Source of the DNA: an uncultured Lachnospiraceae bacterium
Lineage (GTDB): Bacteria > Bacillota_A > Clostridia > Lachnospirales > Lachnospiraceae
Length of the DNA: 5,318 nucleotides
Assembly (NCBI GenBank): GCA_947178085.1
Contig: CAMWWS010000219.1
Location: 1 to 5,318 of the forward strand
Direction of reading: 5' to 3'
Shown: positions 4,753 to 5,318 of the stretch, piece by piece
Layout of the letters: every line of letters begins with the position of its first letter
Numbering within the stretch: the first letter of the stretch is position 1
Notes under the pieces: model-generated
What the model saw: only the letters and a program-made list of their open reading frames with translations
Databases searched by the model: none
What the model was told of the DNA's origin: nothing
Program-made: the position numbers and the translations under genes

Positions 4753-5318
4753 ATGAAGAATACTTTAATCTTATGGAGGCTGGAGCTTAAGCGGACTATT
4801 AAGCTGATGCCTGCCATGCTTCTTGAAGCGTGTATATTGTTAATCATTTTGGGTGCCATCGCTTTTGGCGTAGGAAAACTGCTATATCAGGATTCTTCTA
4901 TCGTGCAGATAAACGTCGCAATTGTAGAGGAGGAAGAAAATCCGCTTACTGAGCTGGCTGTTAATTATGTACAGGGCATGGAGAGCATTTCCAAGTCCTG
5001 TCAGTTTACTATTGTGACTAAAGAAGAAGGCTTTTCTATGCTGGAAGACGGAAAAGCAGCTGCAATGATATACCTGCCGGAAGGCATGATGGAAGGAATT
5101 CTGAATGGCAGCAATGTACCGGCGCAAGTGTTTTTTCCGGAAGATGCAGGAACAGAATCGGCGTTGCTTAAGGAACTGGCTGATACCGGAATACAGATGC
5201 TTAAGGTAGCGCAGGCTGAAATATACGGAGTATTTGATACTGCGAAAACTTATGGCGCATTAGACAGGATTTCAGCCTTGGAAGCAGACATAGATATGTT
5301 TAATCTGGCTTTTGCATT
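4753..5318 (+). CDS. ABC-2 type transporter permease, 3' partial
   Basis: ATG 4753 follows GGAG (4742-4745) at 7 nt. The frame stays open to the window edge, giving 188 complete codons. The visible part has the start of an ABC-2 permease (YhgE/Pip-like or ABC2_membrane_3 type): a short basic N-terminus (LILWRLELKRTIKLMP), one membrane helix at about 21-45, then a long extracellular region. That region includes NVAIVEEEENP (54-64) and a segment AAAMIYLPEGMMEGILNGSN (102-121). In these proteins a 'P-x-x-f-x-x-x-I-x-x-G' pattern commonly follows the first helix. The remaining membrane helices should lie beyond the window. Together with the ATPase at 2542-3216 it should form an exporter; the substrate is unknown. 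It is the third gene of the operon, 25 bp after the repeat-tailed protein. Confidence 0.85.
   Translation, partial: MKNTLILWRLELKRTIKLMPAMLLEACILLIILGAIAFGVGKLLYQDSSIVQINVAIVEEEENPLTELAVNYVQGMESISKSCQFTIVTKEEGFSMLEDGKAAAMIYLPEGMMEGILNGSNVPAQVFFPEDAGTESALLKELADTGIQMLKVAQAEIYGVFDTAKTYGALDRISALEADIDMFNLAFA

Noticed and set aside
4882..5127. Minus-strand 81-codon frame within the permease gene
   Set aside because: The plus-strand frame is continuous through this region with a good start and an ABC-2 permease-like sequence. The opposite frame is His- and Phe-rich noise.

Overview
The window looks like chromosomal DNA of a low-GC Firmicute, most likely a gut or rumen clostridium of the Lachnospiraceae type. 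The evidence is the AT-rich spacers, purine-rich Shine-Dalgarno sites, the mix of protein families, and a membrane-anchored extracellular protein sitting inside an ABC-2 transporter operon. The assignment is by general resemblance only. There is no rRNA, tRNA, CRISPR array, transposase or integrase.

Layout. Positions 1-327 hold the 3' end of a gene for a small two-helix membrane protein of unknown function (+). Positions 398-877 encode a soluble Cys-cluster protein of unknown function (+). A strong inverted repeat at 887-912 separates it from a convergent two-gene unit on the minus strand: an ECF sigma factor (2212-1727) and an overlapping zinc-finger anti-sigma factor with about six membrane helices (1746-934). 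The sigma gene is preceded by an ECF-type promoter (TGTAAC, 15 nt, CGGA, with an A8 tract upstream), as expected if the sigma factor drives its own operon.

The 329-bp divergent spacer (2213-2541) contains the sigma promoters on one strand. On the other it has a probable extended -10 promoter, two perfect-arm palindromes and a possible 24-codon leader ORF that runs into the next gene. This long structured leader precedes a plus-strand operon that continues off the right edge: an ABC ATPase (2542-3216), a single-pass protein with a Gln/Asn/Tyr repeat tail and a ~400-residue acidic extracellular domain (3270-4727), and the start of an ABC-2 type permease (4753 to the end).

How the parts fit. 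The ATPase and permease should form an ABC-2 exporter. The protein between them is inferred to be an accessory or substrate-facing subunit. The sigma/anti-sigma pair is probably an envelope-stress or signal-response switch. No ECF-type promoter was found facing the ABC operon, so a regulatory link between the two divergent units is only a hypothesis. The most unusual items are the ABC-operon leader and the repeat-tailed middle protein.
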